From NCBI GenBank assembly GCA_046727735.1, contig JBKPDF010000022.1:7669-71668 (forward strand): a stretch of DNA of 64,000 bases, in the 5' to 3' direction. This document shows positions 16,344-32,866 of this stretch, one piece after another. Made by a program: the position numbers and the translations under genes. This DNA is from AP-16 sp046727735 (GTDB lineage: Bacteria; Pseudomonadota; Alphaproteobacteria; Rhizobiales; Xanthobacteraceae). The first letter of the stretch is position 1; every line of letters starts with the position of its first letter. Under the pieces are notes generated by a model. It was not told the DNA's origin and did no database searches. It saw nothing but the letters and a program-made list of their open reading frames with translations.

Positions 16344-16895
16344 ATGGCTAAAGCTGCTCGGAAATCCAAGAAGACGACCAGGACCAAAAAGGCCGGAAGA
16401 AAACGCGCGACGACCAAGCGCAAGACCGGGGCGAGGACCGCCGCGCGCCGCCGCGCGGGCGCGGCACGCCGCGGCAGGTCGGTGAAGGCGAAGAAGCCGG
16501 CCCGCAGGGCAGCGGCCAAGAAGACGAAGCGCGCGGCTCCCAAGCGCGCCGCGGCGCGCAAATCCAGGGCGCCGAAACCCGCGGCTGCGGCTCCCAAGCC
16601 CGCTGCGGCGCCGCGACCCGCGGCTCCCACGGCTCCCGCTGCGCCTCGGCCCGCGGCTCCCGCCGCACCACGGCCGGCGCCGAGCGCGGCTCCGAGCGCG
16701 CCGCGTCCCTCGACAAGCCCATCGCCGGGCTTCGGTTCGACGCCGCCACGGCCGGCCTCGCCTTCGCCGTTCTCAGGAGGCTCCTCCTCGCCTGGATCGA
16801 GCCCGGGCGGCTATCGCCCGTTCGGCTCGCCCGGTATAAGGCCCGGCGAGGAGACCAGCCATGGCCCGAAAACCGACGAGACCAAGAAGGAATAA
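16344..16895 (+). CDS. Histone H1-like Lys/Ala/Pro-rich protein
   Basis: A 183-residue low-complexity protein. Residues 1-75 are Lys/Arg/Ala-rich (KAARKSKKTTRTKKAGRKR and repeated AAKK/RAAPKRA blocks), like the C-terminal domain of histone H1 and bacterial AlgP/HctB-type proteins. Residues 75-180 are Pro/Ala/Ser-rich with PAAAP and PRPA repeats. It probably binds nucleic acid non-specifically. ATG 16344 follows GGAGG. It lies between glcF and malate synthase and overlaps the latter by 35 bp, so the two are coupled. The amino-acid bias could make a spurious frame, but the start signal and the lack of a competing gene favour a real one. Confidence 0.65.
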   Translation: MAKAARKSKKTTRTKKAGRKRATTKRKTGARTAARRRAGAARRGRSVKAKKPARRAAAKKTKRAAPKRAAARKSRAPKPAAAAPKPAAAPRPAAPTAPAAPRPAAPAAPRPAPSAAPSAPRPSTSPSPGFGSTPPRPASPSPFSGGSSSPGSSPGGYRPFGSPGIRPGEETSHGPKTDETKKE

Positions 16896-18744
16896 TCCGC
16901 GGAACTCCAAGGCCGCGAAGGCGGCGTCGGCAAGCAAGTCGGCCAGGGCCGGGGCGAAACGCGCGCGTCGCGGCAAGCCCGCGAAGCGGTTGCGAAAATC
17001 CGCCGCGGCGCGCGATTCCGGCAAACGCATCCGTTCGGGGAGCTTGCCGCGGCGGCGCGCGCCACGCGCCGCGTCGCGCGCGATCGCACGAGCTGCTGCT
17101 TCCGGGCGCCCCGCTCGCAATGTGGCGCGCCGGCCGCGTGGGGCGGGCGGTCGAGCGGCCGAGGTCGCGGGCGTTCAGGTCACCGGGAAGCTCGGCCCGC
17201 GCTATCAGGAAGTGCTGACCCCGGACGCGCTGGCCTTCCTGGCCGAGCTCCACCGCAGGTTCGATGCGACGCGCAAGCGGCTCCTCGCCGGCCGCGCCGC
17301 GCGTCAGGCACGGTTCGACGCCGGCGAGCTGCCCGACTTCCTGCACCAGACCCGGCACATCCGTGACAGCGATTGGCGCATCGCCCCGATCCCCGCGGAT
17401 CTGCTCGACCGCCGCGTGGAGATCACCGGCCCGGTCGACCGCAAGATGATCATCAATGCGCTCAATTCCGGCGCCAATGTTTACATGGCGGACTTCGAGG
17501 ATGCGAACTCGCCGACCTGGGCCAACAACATCGAGGGCCAGCTCAACCTGAAGGAGCGCTGGGCGGGCCGCCTCGCCTTCACGGATGCGACGACCGGCAA
17601 GAAATACGCGATCGGCAAGAATCCCGCGGTGCTGATCGTGCGGCCGCGCGGGTGGCATTTGCCCGAGCGGCATTTGACGGTCGACGGCGAGCCGATCGCG
17701 GGCGCCTTGTTCGACTTCGGGCTCTACTATTTCCACAATGCGCCGGTGCTGCTGGCGCAAGGAACGGGTCCGTATTTCTATCTTCCCAAGCTCGAGGGCC
17801 ATATCGAGGCGCGGCTGTGGAACGACGTGTTCGTGCACGCGCAGGAACGTTTCGGCCATCCGCGGGGCACGATCAAGGCGACGGTGCTGATCGAGACGTT
17901 GCCGGCCGCCTTCGAGATGGACGAGATCCTGTGGGAGCTGCGCGACCACATCACCGGACTCAATGCCGGCCGCTGGGACTACATCTTCTCGTTCATCAAG
18001 AAATTCGCCAAAAGCTCGAAGTTCGTGGTGCCGGACCGCTCGCAGGTGGTGATGGGCAAGGCGTTCCTGCGGGCCTACGCGCTGCTCCTGATCAAGACCT
18101 GCCACCGCCGCGGCGCGTTCGCGATGGGTGGGATGGCGGCGCAAATCCCGGTCAAGAATAATCCCGCCGCGAACGAGGCCGCCTTCGCCAAGGTGCGGGC
18201 CGACAAGGAACGCGAGGCCAACGACGGCAACGACGGCACCTGGGTCGCGCACCCCGACCTCGTGCCGATCGCCAGAGAAGTATTCGACCAGCTGATGCCC
18301 AAGCCCAATCAGCTCGACAAGCGGCGCGAGGACGTCGACGTGAACCGCGACATGATGCTGGAGATCCACGAGGGCACCAAGACCGAGGCTGGGTTCCGAA
18401 ATAACATCCGGGTCGGCGTGCAATACATCGAGGCATGGCTGCGCGGCCGCGGCGCGGTGCCAATCTACAATCTGATGGAGGACGCCGCGACCGCCGAAAT
18501 CTGCCGCGCGCAGATCTGGCAATGGCTCACCTATGGGGCGGAGCTCGACAACGGCACCAAGATCGACGACGATTTCTTCGAGCGCGCGCTCGAAGAGGAG
18601 ATGGAACGCGTCAAGCGCGAGATCGGGGCGCGCGCCTACCAGGCCGGCCGGTTCACCGAGGCGGTCGCGCTGTTCCGCAAATTGTCGCTCGCCGATACGT
18701 TCGAGGAATTTCTGACGATCCCGGCCTATCAACTGATCGCGTGA
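16861..18744 (+). CDS. aceB: Malate synthase A with ~95-residue basic N-terminal extension
   Basis: Malate synthase (EC 2.3.3.9) condenses glyoxylate with acetyl-CoA. From residue ~105 the protein follows the AceB pattern: LPDFLHQTRHIRDSDWRI, RRVEITGPVDRKMIINALNS, MADFEDANSPTW, IVRPRGWHLPERH, ETLPAAFEMDEILWELRDH, KTCHRRGAFAMGGMAA and GTWVAHPDL. Residues 1-95 are an extra Arg/Lys/Ala/Ser-rich tail resembling the preceding histone-like protein. ATG 16861 has a good GAGGAG at 16848-16853, seven bases upstream; GTG 17122 would give a normal 540-residue enzyme but lacks such a site. Placing it after glcDEF gives a glycolate-to-malate module. Confidence 0.92.
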   Translation: MARKPTRPRRNNPRNSKAAKAASASKSARAGAKRARRGKPAKRLRKSAAARDSGKRIRSGSLPRRRAPRAASRAIARAAASGRPARNVARRPRGAGGRAAEVAGVQVTGKLGPRYQEVLTPDALAFLAELHRRFDATRKRLLAGRAARQARFDAGELPDFLHQTRHIRDSDWRIAPIPADLLDRRVEITGPVDRKMIINALNSGANVYMADFEDANSPTWANNIEGQLNLKERWAGRLAFTDATTGKKYAIGKNPAVLIVRPRGWHLPERHLTVDGEPIAGALFDFGLYYFHNAPVLLAQGTGPYFYLPKLEGHIEARLWNDVFVHAQERFGHPRGTIKATVLIETLPAAFEMDEILWELRDHITGLNAGRWDYIFSFIKKFAKSSKFVVPDRSQVVMGKAFLRAYALLLIKTCHRRGAFAMGGMAAQIPVKNNPAANEAAFAKVRADKEREANDGNDGTWVAHPDLVPIAREVFDQLMPKPNQLDKRREDVDVNRDMMLEIHEGTKTEAGFRNNIRVGVQYIEAWLRGRGAVPIYNLMEDAATAEICRAQIWQWLTYGAELDNGTKIDDDFFERALEEEMERVKREIGARAYQAGRFTEAVALFRKLSLADTFEEFLTIPAYQLIA

Positions 18745-18748
18745 GCGC

Positions 18749-18857
18749 TGTCGTTCCGGGGCACCGCGAAGCGGTGTACCCGGAACCCATGAAACTCTGT
18801 CGCGATATTCGCAATCGGCGCGCATGGGTTCCGGGTTTGTACCGCGCCCGGAACGAC
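18749..18857. repeat. Palindromic repeat family A, copy 3
   Basis: TGTCGTTCCGGGGCACC at the left is mirrored by CGCGCCCGGAACGACA at the right, with CGGAACCCATG / CATGGGTTCCGGG arms around an AT-richer loop. It sits between the convergent malate synthase and ABC transporter genes and may serve as a bidirectional terminator. Confidence 0.78.
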
Positions 18858-18868
18858 AACCAATTGCC

Positions 18869-20614
18869 TTACTCCGCGGCCTCGAGCGCGACCTCGCGCA
18901 ACCTCTGGCGCTCGCCGTCGCGCGAAAGCGCGAGATGCCGGCAATGAAACGCCCGCAGGGTCGAGCGGTGGCCGATCGACACGATGCTCGATTGCTTGAG
19001 CCGCTCGGCGAGCAAGCGGTAGAACTCGGCTTCGGCGGCCTCGTCGAGCGAGGCGGTTGCCTCGTCGAGAAACAGATAATCGGGCGCGTGCAGGATCGCG
19101 CGCGCGATCCCGAGCCGCTGCTGCTCCCCGATCGAGAGCATGCGGTTCCAGTGCGCCTCCTCGTAGAGTCGCGGCACGAGCCCGGCGAGGCCGACCGCCT
19201 GCAGCACTTCGCGCACTTTGCCCGCCTCGAAGCTTCCCGGCTCGGCCGGATAGGCGATCGCCGCTTCGAGCGAGCCGATCGGCAGGTAGGGTCGCTGCGG
19301 CAGCACCATGACGCGGGCGCCTTCGGGAACGGCGACGGTTCCCGAGCCGAATGGCCAAATGCCGCCGATCGCGCGGAACAGCGTCGATTTTCCGGACCCG
19401 GAGGGCCCGGTCAGGAGCACGCGCTCGCCGGGCGCAAACGCGAGGCCGTCGGCGCGGACGAGCGGCGCTCCAGTCGGCAGCCGCACATCGAGGCCCTCGA
19501 GCGCGAGCTCGCGGCCCTTGCCGGCGGCGATGACGCGAATGACCGGCGGGGTCACCGCCGCGGCCTCGCCGACCGCGACCGATTTCTCGAACCCGGCGAG
19601 GCGCTCGATCACGGCGCGCCATTCGGCGAACTCGCGATAGACCGAGATGAACACCGAAAGCGAGCGCTGAACGCTGTTGAAGGCATGCGCGGTCTGGGTC
19701 AGCACGCCGAGCTGGATGTGACCGGCGAAATAGGCGGGGCTGACCACGATATAGGGAAACACCACCGAGGCCTGATTGTAGCCGGCGGTGAGGAACGTGA
19801 GCCGTTTGGTCCGCGTCATGATCAGGAACCAATTGCCCACCACCGAGGCGAACCGATCGATGAGCCGCGTCTGCTCCGCGGCCTCGCCGCGCAAAAGCGC
19901 GATCTGCTCGGAATTCTCCCGCGTGCGCACCAGGTTGAAGCGGAAATCCGCCTCGAAGCGCTGCTGGTTGAAATTGAGCCCGATCAGCGCCCGGCCGATG
20001 AGGTGCGTCAGCACCGTGCCGAGCACGGCATAGATCAACGCCGCCCAGACCAGATAGCCGGGGATCGTGCGGTCGGCGCCGAACAGGTGCAGCGGCGCGA
20101 GTGCCGAAAGCCCCCACAGGATCACGACGAAGGAGGCGAACGACACGATCGAGCTCAGCACGTTGATGCCGATATACATCGTGCGCTCGACGAACATGCG
20201 GATGTCGTCGGCGATGCGCTGATCGGGGTTGTCGGCGGCGTCGCCGAGCAGCTGCATGCGGTAATGATTGGAATGATCGAGCCAACGGCCGAGATAGCGG
20301 ACGGTCATCCACCGCCGCCAGCGGATCTGCAGCCATTGATTGAGGTAGAGCTGATAGACCGCCATCACGATGAAGATCGCGGCGAGCATGCAGAAATACA
20401 GCAGCTCGCCCACGAAGGCATCCCAATTGTGGTCCTGGATGGCGTTGAAGAACCGGGCATTCCACTGGTTGATCAGCACGTCGATCGCGACGAGGCCGAG
20501 CTCGATGCCGATGACGCTCGCGAGCAGGATGCGGCCCGGCCAGCGGTCCTCGGAGCGGAAATAGGGAATGGCGAGGCCCCAGATGGTGCCGAGCGTGGTG
20601 AAAAAGCCTCTCAC
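18869..20614 (-). CDS. ABC transporter, fused permease/ATPase (SbmA/BacA-YddA type)
   Basis: A 581-residue inner-membrane half-transporter. The N-terminal ~340 residues carry about six membrane segments and the SbmA_BacA-type sequence RWRRWMTVRYLGRWLDH and DNPDQRIADDIRMFVE. The C-terminal ATPase has Walker A GPSGSGKST, signature LSIGEQQRLGIARAI and Walker B YLFLDEATASLDE. Relatives export or import peptides, vitamin B12 or long-chain acyl-CoA; the substrate here is unknown. It starts with GTG 20614 behind AGGAG. Convergent with malate synthase. Confidence 0.88.
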   Translation of the reverse strand: MRGFFTTLGTIWGLAIPYFRSEDRWPGRILLASVIGIELGLVAIDVLINQWNARFFNAIQDHNWDAFVGELLYFCMLAAIFIVMAVYQLYLNQWLQIRWRRWMTVRYLGRWLDHSNHYRMQLLGDAADNPDQRIADDIRMFVERTMYIGINVLSSIVSFASFVVILWGLSALAPLHLFGADRTIPGYLVWAALIYAVLGTVLTHLIGRALIGLNFNQQRFEADFRFNLVRTRENSEQIALLRGEAAEQTRLIDRFASVVGNWFLIMTRTKRLTFLTAGYNQASVVFPYIVVSPAYFAGHIQLGVLTQTAHAFNSVQRSLSVFISVYREFAEWRAVIERLAGFEKSVAVGEAAAVTPPVIRVIAAGKGRELALEGLDVRLPTGAPLVRADGLAFAPGERVLLTGPSGSGKSTLFRAIGGIWPFGSGTVAVPEGARVMVLPQRPYLPIGSLEAAIAYPAEPGSFEAGKVREVLQAVGLAGLVPRLYEEAHWNRMLSIGEQQRLGIARAILHAPDYLFLDEATASLDEAAEAEFYRLLAERLKQSSIVSIGHRSTLRAFHCRHLALSRDGERQRLREVALEAAE

Positions 20615-20708
20615 GGGATGCTCCTGTCTGTGGGGCCGGGTTGGCAGGCGCGTTTTAGTACAAATCTTCGGGTCGGAACTGCGGCATCACGCGCAAGTGA
20701 CGCTCGAA

Positions 20709-20753
20709 GGGTCATCCCGGAGCCCGCGCGGGCGCGGGCATCCGGGATCCCGA
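20709..20753. repeat. Short palindromic repeat (family A half copy)
   Basis: GGTCATCCCGGAGCCCGCG pairs with CGCGGGCATCCGGGATCCC. It lies in the 322-bp region between the ABC transporter and groEL (20615-20936), where otherwise I see only the groEL terminator. Confidence 0.6.
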
Positions 20754-20884
20754 CCGGGGCTAGCGCTGGCCTGCACTCGTAGCCTGGACGGAGCGACCGC
20801 ACCGCGCCGCGCAATGCGGGACAGCACCCCCCGGATTACGCGGCGCTTTCGCGCCGGTCCATCCGGGCTACCATCGACTCGAGC

Positions 20885-20912
20885 AAACAAAAGGGCCGCG
20901 TCGCCGCGGCCC
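20885..20912 (-). terminator. Rho-independent terminator of groESL
   Basis: On the minus strand a GGGCCGCG / CGCGGCCC stem with a four-base loop is followed by TTTTGTTT. It begins 25 bp after the groEL stop codon, in the correct orientation. Confidence 0.85.
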
Positions 20913-20936
20913 TCTACGCATCGCGCCTGAGCTTGC

Positions 20937-22565
<1,629 letters not shown>

Positions 22566-22641
22566 GGATTGCTACTCCGGTTGGTGGATTGTGGCTTGGC
22601 TGGGATGTGGCGACAGCCGGCGCTTTGGAAAACGGCGGGCA

Positions 22642-22938
22642 TCAGGCGATCACGCCCATGATGTCGGACTCCTTCATGATCAGCAGCTCTTCGCCCTCGA
22701 GCTTGACCTCGGTGCCCGACCATTTCCCGAACAGCACCTTGTCGCCGGCCTTGACCTCCGGCTTGATCAGTTGGCCGGCCTCGTCGCGCCCGCCGGGGCC
22801 GACGGCGATGACCTCGCCTTCCTGCGGCTTCTCCGCGGCCGTATCCGGGATGATGATGCCGCCGGCCGATTTGGTCTCGGCCTCGACGCGCCGCACGACG
22901 ACGCGGTCGTGCAGGGGACGGAACTTGAGCTTGGCCAT
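22642..22938 (-). CDS. groS: Co-chaperonin GroES
   Basis: The 98-residue co-chaperonin that caps the GroEL ring. It shows FRPLHDRVVVRRVEAE, the mobile-loop region SAGGIIIPDTA, and VKAGDKVLFGKWSGTEVK. ATG 22938 gives the canonical MAKLKFRPLHDR start; the frame is open for 85 further codons upstream, across the CIRCE, but that is not coding-like. First gene of groESL. Confidence 0.97.
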   Translation of the reverse strand: MAKLKFRPLHDRVVVRRVEAETKSAGGIIIPDTAAEKPQEGEVIAVGPGGRDEAGQLIKPEVKAGDKVLFGKWSGTEVKLEGEELLIMKESDIMGVIA

Positions 22939-22997
22939 GCTTTCCTCATCGGCGCGGAACGCGCGGGGTTGAGCGAGGTTACCGATCGGAGGATCCG

Positions 22998-23024
22998 TTA
23001 GCACTCGCGCGGCGCGAGTGCCAG
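22998..23024 (-). promoter_or_regulatory. CIRCE element (HrcA operator) of groESL
   Basis: The plus strand has TTAGCACTC, a nine-base spacer, then GAGTGCCAG. This is the CIRCE consensus TTAGCACTC-N9-GAGTGCTAA with two changes in the last three bases. It is 60 bp upstream of the groES start. HrcA should repress the operon until heat shock. No hrcA gene is in the window. Confidence 0.9.
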
Positions 23025-23432
23025 GATGCGGAAATATGGCTGGCCACCCGCCGGTGTCAAGGTCAATGCACTCGGCCGGCCGCAACGCGCCGCCCCCCAG
23101 ATTTGGCGAGCCGCCCGGTTCGGGGCGAGGCTGCGTCGTCGGCCCCGCCAATGGGAAGCTCTCAATTCTGGCCGCTAGCCCCTGGAAATGCACTGAATTT
23201 CGGTCCTCCCCGGCTTGCGCCGGAGTCCCGACGCGGGTAGCTTGCCCGCGGGGGAAGGGTTGGAGGCGTTCCAGGCATGGACGTCCGCGCCCTTTGCATT
23301 TGCCTTTCCTCCTTCTTCGGCGTGGCGGCCCTGAGGGGCCTTGCTTCCGACGCTCGACGGCCCCATCGCCGCTCCCGACCGCGCCCTCTCATTCTCGCCA
23401 GCTCATGTCTCACCCCACTCTAGGAGTGACCT
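23025..23432. other. 408-bp intergenic region, divergent groES / poly-HAMP kinase
   Basis: Apart from the promoter side of groES and an AGGAG before the kinase start, I see no gene, clear operator or repeat. The frames here have no recognisable protein and differ in composition from the neighbours. It must hold the promoter of the giant kinase. Confidence 0.5.
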
Positions 23433-29738
<6,306 letters not shown>

Positions 29739-29751
29739 GTCGAGGGCGACG

Positions 29752-31662
29752 ATGAAGGATGAAGTCAACATCCTCCTGGTCGACGACCAGCCGGCGAAGC
29801 TCCTGAGCTACGAGGTCATGCTGCAGGAGCTCGGCGAGAATCTCATCAAGGCGAGCTCGGCCCGCGAGGCGCTGGAGCAACTGCTCAAGCGCGAGATCGC
29901 CATCGTTCTCGTCGACGTCTGCATGCCGGAGCTCGACGGGTTCCAGCTCGCCGCGATGATCCGCGAGCATCCGCGGTTCCAGAAGACGGCGATCATCTTC
30001 ATTTCCGCCGTGCATCTCACCGACATGGACCGGTTGCGCGGTTATGCCATGGGCGCGGTCGATTACGTGCCGGTGCCGGTCATTCCCGACGTGCTCCGCG
30101 CCAAGGTCAAGGTATTCGCCGAGCTTTACCGCAAGACCCGGCAGTTGGAGCAACTCAACCGCGAGCTGGAACGGCGCGTCGCCGACCGCACCGCGGAGCT
30201 GGAAGCATCGACTGGGCGCCTGATGGAAAGCGAACGGAGGCGCACGCTGGCGCTCGCCGCCGGCCAGATGGGCTCGTGGGACTGGGACCTGATGCGCGGG
30301 GAGTGCGTGTGGGACGAGGGGCAGTGCCGTATTTTTGGGGTCGATCCGCGAAGCTTCATGGTCACTGCCGAGAACGTGCGCGCGCGCATCCATCCGGAGG
30401 ATGTCGAACGCCTGGAACAGGCGCTCAAGCGCGTCTCCGCGGACGCGCAATCCTATCAAACCGAGTTCCGCGTCCGACGTCCGAGCGGCGAGCTGCGCTG
30501 GTGCCTCGGCACCGCGGCGGCCACGCTCGACGGCAGCAAGCGCATCGTGCGCGTCAGCGGTGTGACCGTGGACATCACCGAGCGCAAGCTCACCGAGGAG
30601 CGCCAAGTGCTGCTGGCGCGCGAAGTCGATCACCGCGCCCGCAACGCGCTCGCGGTCGTGCAATCGATCGTGCGGCTCACCCGAGCCGACAGCATCGAGG
30701 ATTACGTGGCGGCGGTGGAGGGCCGTATCCGCGCGCTCTCGCGCGCCCACATGCTGCTGTCGCGCTCGCGCTGGGAGGGTGCCGATCTGCACAAGCTGGT
30801 CGAGGAGGAGCTTGCGCCCTACCGACCCAGCGAGCCCGGCAGCGTGTCGGCGAGCGGCCCCGAAGTGGTGCTGCAGCCCGCAACCGCGCAGGCGCTGGCC
30901 TTGGCATTGCATGAGCTCGCCACCAACGCCGCCAAATACGGCGCCTTGTCGAGCGCGGCCGGCAAGGTGCGGCTGACCTGGGAGCTCGGCGCCGACGATC
31001 TGGTGCTGCAGTGGGATGAGAGCGGCGGGCCTGCGGTCGAACCGCCGAGTGCCGAGGGTTACGGTACGCGGGTGATCGGCGCCAGCATCGAACGTCAGCT
31101 CGGCGGTCACGTTGCGTTCGACTGGCGCCCGCAGGGGCTGCATTGCGCGCTGGTGCTGCCCTGCGTCGCCGAGAAGCCGGCGGTCCTGCCTGTGGCTGCC
31201 GAAGACCGAGCGATTGTCGAGCAGGATGCGCTCGCGTCGGCCAAAGTCGTTGCCGGGCGCGTGCTGCTGGTAGAGGACGAAGCGCTCGTGGCCATGATGA
31301 TGCGCGACATCCTGCTGGAGCTCGGGCTGTCGGTTGCGGGGCCGTTCTGCACGCCGTCGGAGGCGGTCGCGGCCGCGCGCGATGACGGCGTCGACGCCGC
31401 CATCCTCGACATCAATCTCGGCGGGGAGCTGATCTATCCGGTCGCCGACACGCTGGCAGCCCGCGGAGTACCGTTCGTGTTCGTCACCGGATACGGCGCC
31501 GAAAGCATCGACGGACGGTTTGCGCACGTTCCGATCCTGCAGAAGCCGATCGAACGCCAAGTGCTGCAACACCTGTTCTTGCCGGCGGACGTCAGCCCGC
31601 TCGATTTGCCGGCCACCGGGACGGGGCGTCCCGAGCCGCTCTATCCCTCCGCCGCCGAGTAA
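29752..31662 (+). CDS. REC-PAS-HWE histidine kinase-REC protein
   Basis: A 636-residue soluble hybrid. Domains in order: receiver (5-125; NILLVDDQPAKLLSYE, phospho-Asp in IVLVDVCMPELDG), coiled coil, PAS (~160-280; MGSWDWDL, FRVRRPSGELRWCLG), HWE-type kinase with phospho-His294 in EVDHRARNALAVVQSIVRL and N box HELATNAAKYGALS, and a C-terminal receiver from ~500 (RVLLVEDEALV, AILDINLGGE). The C-terminal receiver is of the type that serves HWE kinases as a phosphate sink. It follows the poly-HAMP kinase by 13 bp and its N-terminal receiver could accept phosphate from that kinase; this link is inference. Confidence 0.9.
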   Translation: MKDEVNILLVDDQPAKLLSYEVMLQELGENLIKASSAREALEQLLKREIAIVLVDVCMPELDGFQLAAMIREHPRFQKTAIIFISAVHLTDMDRLRGYAMGAVDYVPVPVIPDVLRAKVKVFAELYRKTRQLEQLNRELERRVADRTAELEASTGRLMESERRRTLALAAGQMGSWDWDLMRGECVWDEGQCRIFGVDPRSFMVTAENVRARIHPEDVERLEQALKRVSADAQSYQTEFRVRRPSGELRWCLGTAAATLDGSKRIVRVSGVTVDITERKLTEERQVLLAREVDHRARNALAVVQSIVRLTRADSIEDYVAAVEGRIRALSRAHMLLSRSRWEGADLHKLVEEELAPYRPSEPGSVSASGPEVVLQPATAQALALALHELATNAAKYGALSSAAGKVRLTWELGADDLVLQWDESGGPAVEPPSAEGYGTRVIGASIERQLGGHVAFDWRPQGLHCALVLPCVAEKPAVLPVAAEDRAIVEQDALASAKVVAGRVLLVEDEALVAMMMRDILLELGLSVAGPFCTPSEAVAAARDDGVDAAILDINLGGELIYPVADTLAARGVPFVFVTGYGAESIDGRFAHVPILQKPIERQVLQHLFLPADVSPLDLPATGTGRPEPLYPSAAE

Positions 31663-31771
31663 CCGGCCGGGGGGTGGGCTGACCGCCGCTCTGCGCGCAG
31701 CAAATCCGGCTTGCGCGAACGTGCGCGGCCCAGCAGAGTCCGCCGCGAGTGCCCGACCGGGGGAGGGTGGT

Positions 31772-32275
31772 ATGCCCAATGTGTTCGCGCACCGCGCTGC
31801 GGGGGTGCTTTTGGCGGCCGCCGCGCTTGCGGGCTGTTCGTCGTTCCACAATCCATTTCAGGAAGAGGCTGCGGCTCCGCCGCCCGCGCCCGCCGTGCTG
31901 CCGACGCTTCCGCCCGCCTTCCAGCCGGAGGAGATCGTCGGCCGGTGGGGGTTTGCGTCTTATCACAAGGAAGGTGACCGGACGCGGACCGAGGCCGCCG
32001 CCAAGGCGCAATGCAACAAGCCCTATGTGATCAATCGCGGCACGACCGGCGGGGTCATGATGCATCTCGCCGACGACGCCAAGCCGAGCGAGCTCAGGCT
32101 CAAGGGCGCTCCCGGCGGCAAGACCTATGTGGGTCCCGACGGTCCTCCGGCGAGCCCGCAGGACCGCGAGGTCGTCAGCTTCGACGGCCGCGTGCTGGTG
32201 CTGCGCTGGATGGACCCGGAAGTGGCCAGCCGCTACGGAACCGGAGTGTACGTGCGCTGCGGCGCACGGGCATGA
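31772..32275 (+). CDS. Secreted lipoprotein of unknown function
   Basis: A 167-residue protein with a type II signal peptide: GVLLAAAALAGC, lipobox LAGC at residues ~18-21, then a Pro/Ala linker (PPPAPAVLPTLPPAFQPEE). The mature part has VGRWGFASYHKEGDRTRTEAAAKAQC and ends VRCGARA, the general pattern of small alphaproteobacterial envelope lipoproteins. ATG 31772 follows GGGAGG. Its stop overlaps the start of the ArsN2-like gene (ATGA). Confidence 0.8.
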   Translation: MPNVFAHRAAGVLLAAAALAGCSSFHNPFQEEAAAPPPAPAVLPTLPPAFQPEEIVGRWGFASYHKEGDRTRTEAAAKAQCNKPYVINRGTTGGVMMHLADDAKPSELRLKGAPGGKTYVGPDGPPASPQDREVVSFDGRVLVLRWMDPEVASRYGTGVYVRCGARA

Positions 32276-32772
32276 GGGCCGGCACCGGCGCGGCCGACGG
32301 GTCTTCGATGCGAGCCGGAGCGAAACTGCCTCGTCTGACTGCCCTGCCCTTGAAGCTCGGCGAGCGCGGCGCGCTGCTCCAGGCTCTGCTGAAGGCCAAG
32401 CTGCCGGTCGACGATGTCGAGGCGCCGGGGCCGCTGTTCTGGCGGTTCGAAACGACAGACGCGATTCCGGTCGGCTTCGGCGGGTTGGAAATCCACGGCG
32501 AGGACGCTTTGCTGCGCTCCATTGTGATTTTTCCGCCGTTGCGCAGCCGCGGCATCGGCACGGCAGTCGTCGTGCAGTTGGAGCTCGAAGCGGCGCTGCA
32601 CGGCTGCCGTGCGGTGTGGCTTTTGACCGAGGCGGCTTCGGAGTTTTTCGACCGGCTCGGCTATGCTCGCTGCGACCGCGCAGTGGTGCCGCAGGCGATT
32701 CAGGAGACCCAGCAGTTCGCGTCGCTGTGTCCCGCGAGCGCCCAGGTGTTGGTCAAGCGCTTGCCCGCGTAA
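32272..32772 (+). CDS. ArsN2-like GNAT acetyltransferase
   Basis: A 166-residue GNAT enzyme. The acetyl-CoA site is LRSRGIGTAVVVQLE. The C-terminal stretch FFDRLGYARCDR, VPQAIQETQQFASLCPASA closely matches proteins annotated as arsenic-resistance N-acetyltransferase ArsN2. The true substrate of that family is not established. The first ~20 residues look extraneous, so the ATG at 32308 is an alternative start. It overlaps the lipoprotein stop by four bases. No ars genes are near. Confidence 0.75.
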   Translation: MRAGTGAADGSSMRAGAKLPRLTALPLKLGERGALLQALLKAKLPVDDVEAPGPLFWRFETTDAIPVGFGGLEIHGEDALLRSIVIFPPLRSRGIGTAVVVQLELEAALHGCRAVWLLTEAASEFFDRLGYARCDRAVVPQAIQETQQFASLCPASAQVLVKRLPA

Positions 32773-32866
32773 TGCGCCCCCGGCGTCGGACAAACGCGCG
32801 CAGAGGAATGTCCGCTGTGGTTCGTGCGGCGTTAGCCGCACGGCAAATCCTCCGAGGAGAACCGCG

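Noticed and set aside
16348..18825. Minus-strand open frame of 825 codons opposite malate synthase
   Set aside because: Antisense shadow of aceB and the low-complexity gene; no family pattern.
18824..20782. Plus-strand open frame of 652 codons opposite the ABC transporter
   Set aside because: Glu/Asp/Arg-rich antisense shadow; the opposite strand has an intact ATPase with all motifs.
31520..31771. Longer N terminus for the lipoprotein
   Set aside because: The frame upstream lies over the HWE kinase gene; the type II signal peptide begins at 31772.
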